Source of the DNA: Brevundimonas sp. UBA5866
GTDB lineage: Bacteria; Pseudomonadota; Alphaproteobacteria; Caulobacterales; Caulobacteraceae
Length of the DNA stretch: 5,716 bases
NCBI RefSeq assembly: GCF_002432125.1
Contig: NZ_DJFS01000027.1
Location: 1-5,716 of the forward strand
Direction: 5' to 3'
Shown here piece after piece: positions 5,229 to 5,716 of this stretch; position 1 is the first letter of the stretch, and each line of letters begins with the position of its first letter. The position numbers and the translations under genes were made by a program. Under the pieces are notes generated by a model. The model had not been told where the DNA came from. It searched no databases and worked only from the letters and a program-made list of their open reading frames with translations.

Positions 5229-5450
5229 CTAGTGACGATCCTTGTGATCAGGTCTGCCCGCCGCCCCCGGCATTTTGCGACGACGAAGGTTGGTACGCAG
5301 CGCCGCCGCGAGGCGAGCAGCCCGTTCTGCCTTGGCGTCCAAGGGCTTGGCAGGCGCAGGCTTGGCCTTGGCGGGTGCCGTGGCTTTGGTATCCGGCTCG
5401 GACGAACCGTTGTTATCGTGATCGGAGTTATCCATGAGCGCAGCAGACAT
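5229..5450 (-). CDS. Small Ala/Lys-rich hypothetical protein with a basic helical C-terminal part
   Basis: 73 residues from ATG at 5450, or 68 from an in-frame ATG at 5435. Neither start has a clear Shine-Dalgarno. The N-terminal half is polar and probably disordered (Asp/Asn/Ser-rich at 6-20, then Ala/Pro/Lys-rich at 22-40). The conserved-looking part is AERAARLAAALRTNLRRRK (41-59), a basic amphipathic helix. It resembles the LAxALRxNLRRRK motif of small uncharacterised alphaproteobacterial proteins, which I recall being found beside murA. No cysteines, signal peptide or membrane segment are present. It lies 110 bp upstream of murA in the same direction and diverges from tRNA-Thr. The basic helix may suggest binding to nucleic acid or ribosome, which is speculation. 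It could be a chance ORF, but the motif and position favour a real gene. Confidence 0.62.
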   Translation of the reverse strand: MSAALMDNSDHDNNGSSEPDTKATAPAKAKPAPAKPLDAKAERAARLAAALRTNLRRRKMPGAAGRPDHKDRH

Positions 5451-5486
5451 CGTGCAAAGATTTTGATCAAGCTTGCATTTTTACTC

Positions 5487-5516
5487 TTGCGCACTCCGAG
5501 AGTCGTTGGCTAAAAG
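5487..5516 (+). promoter_or_regulatory. Candidate promoter of tRNA-Thr
   Basis: TTGCGC (5487-5492) and TAAAAG (5511-5516) are separated by 18 bases. Transcription would begin near 5523, about 12 bases before the tRNA. The -10 lies in GCTAAAAG, reminiscent of the GCTA-containing -10 of Caulobacter housekeeping promoters. The match is weak but the position is right. Confidence 0.35.
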
Positions 5517-5534
5517 CCGCCTCCTCAGCGACAC

Positions 5535-5609
<75 letters not shown>

Positions 5610-5610
5610 T

Positions 5611-5648
5611 CCGGCCCTCTGTTTAGCGACAGAGGGCCGGTCCATTTT
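5611..5648 (+). terminator. Rho-independent terminator after tRNA-Thr
   Basis: A perfect 12-bp inverted repeat, CCGGCCCTCTGT / ACAGAGGGCCGG (5611-5622 and 5629-5640), with a 6-base loop. It begins 2 bases after the tRNA CCA end and is followed by TCCATTTT. The stem is very strong and the T-tract is short and interrupted. It should end the tRNA-Thr transcript and separate it from the next tRNA copy. Confidence 0.75.
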
Positions 5649-5696
5649 GGTGTAGTGTCACTGTAGAAAATGTACGTTCGGAATCCGTTCGTCGTC

Positions 5697-5716
5697 GCCG
5701 CCGTAGCTCAGTGGTA
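5697..5716 (+). tRNA. Start of a second tRNA gene, probably another tRNA-Thr(GGT), cut by the window edge
   Basis: The last 20 bases of the window are identical to the first 20 bases of the tRNA-Thr gene (5535-5554), covering the 5' acceptor strand, the first D-stem arm and most of the D loop. The copy lies 162 bp after the first. Because GCCGCCG would need the same 3' acceptor partner, an identical or near-identical tRNA is likely. The anticodon is beyond the edge, so its identity is inferred. Confidence 0.7.

Noticed and set aside
394..5465. A shared 12-bp word GCAAAGATTTTG at 394-405 and 5454-5465
   Set aside because: One or so 12-bp match is expected by chance between sites in a window this long, and the flanks do not match.

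Overview
This is a compact stretch of a GC-rich alphaproteobacterial chromosome. Nearly every gene is on the minus strand, and the order is a conserved housekeeping cluster. Read in transcription order, from high to low coordinates, it runs: a small lysine/alanine-rich protein, murA, a DUF2948 protein, a UPF0262 protein, infA, maf (YhdE-type), a short RNase E/G-family protein, yacG, tRNA-Phe(GAA), and the signal peptide of an exported protein that leaves the window at its left end. UPF0262, DUF2948 and the infA-maf-RNase-yacG order are, from family knowledge, typical of Alphaproteobacteria. A Caulobacterales, Maricaulales or Hyphomonadaceae-like host is possible, but the sequence alone does not settle the order.

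Layout. Positions 1-98 hold the start of a secreted or envelope protein. Positions 99-570 are non-coding, with one reasonable promoter for that gene and a few small inverted repeats. tRNA-Phe (571-646) has a good sigma70-type promoter at 690-718. Genes from 728 to 2739 (yacG, RNase E/G-like, maf, infA) are separated by 5-9 bp and look like one operon, headed by infA and probably driven from 2798-2826. Genes from 2846 to 5118 (UPF0262, DUF2948, murA) form a second tight group with 3 and 11 bp gaps. At the right end the plus strand carries tRNA-Thr(GGT), a strong hairpin terminator, and the first 20 bases of what looks like a second copy of the same tRNA.

Functionally the cluster combines cell-wall precursor synthesis (MurA), translation initiation (IF-1), nucleotide-pool or division control (Maf), RNA processing (RNase E/G-like) and gyrase modulation (YacG).

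No new defence, mobile or biosynthetic system is visible. The points worth a second look are small. hisD and a low-molecular-weight phosphatase gene, which I recall from this neighbourhood in relatives, are absent. maf must start at TTG. The UPF0262 ribosome-binding site lies in a hairpin whose loop is the preceding stop codon. A 14-bp AT-rich palindrome with rare codons lies inside the RNase gene. The tRNA-Thr anticodon stem has a mismatch, and the tRNA is apparently duplicated in tandem.
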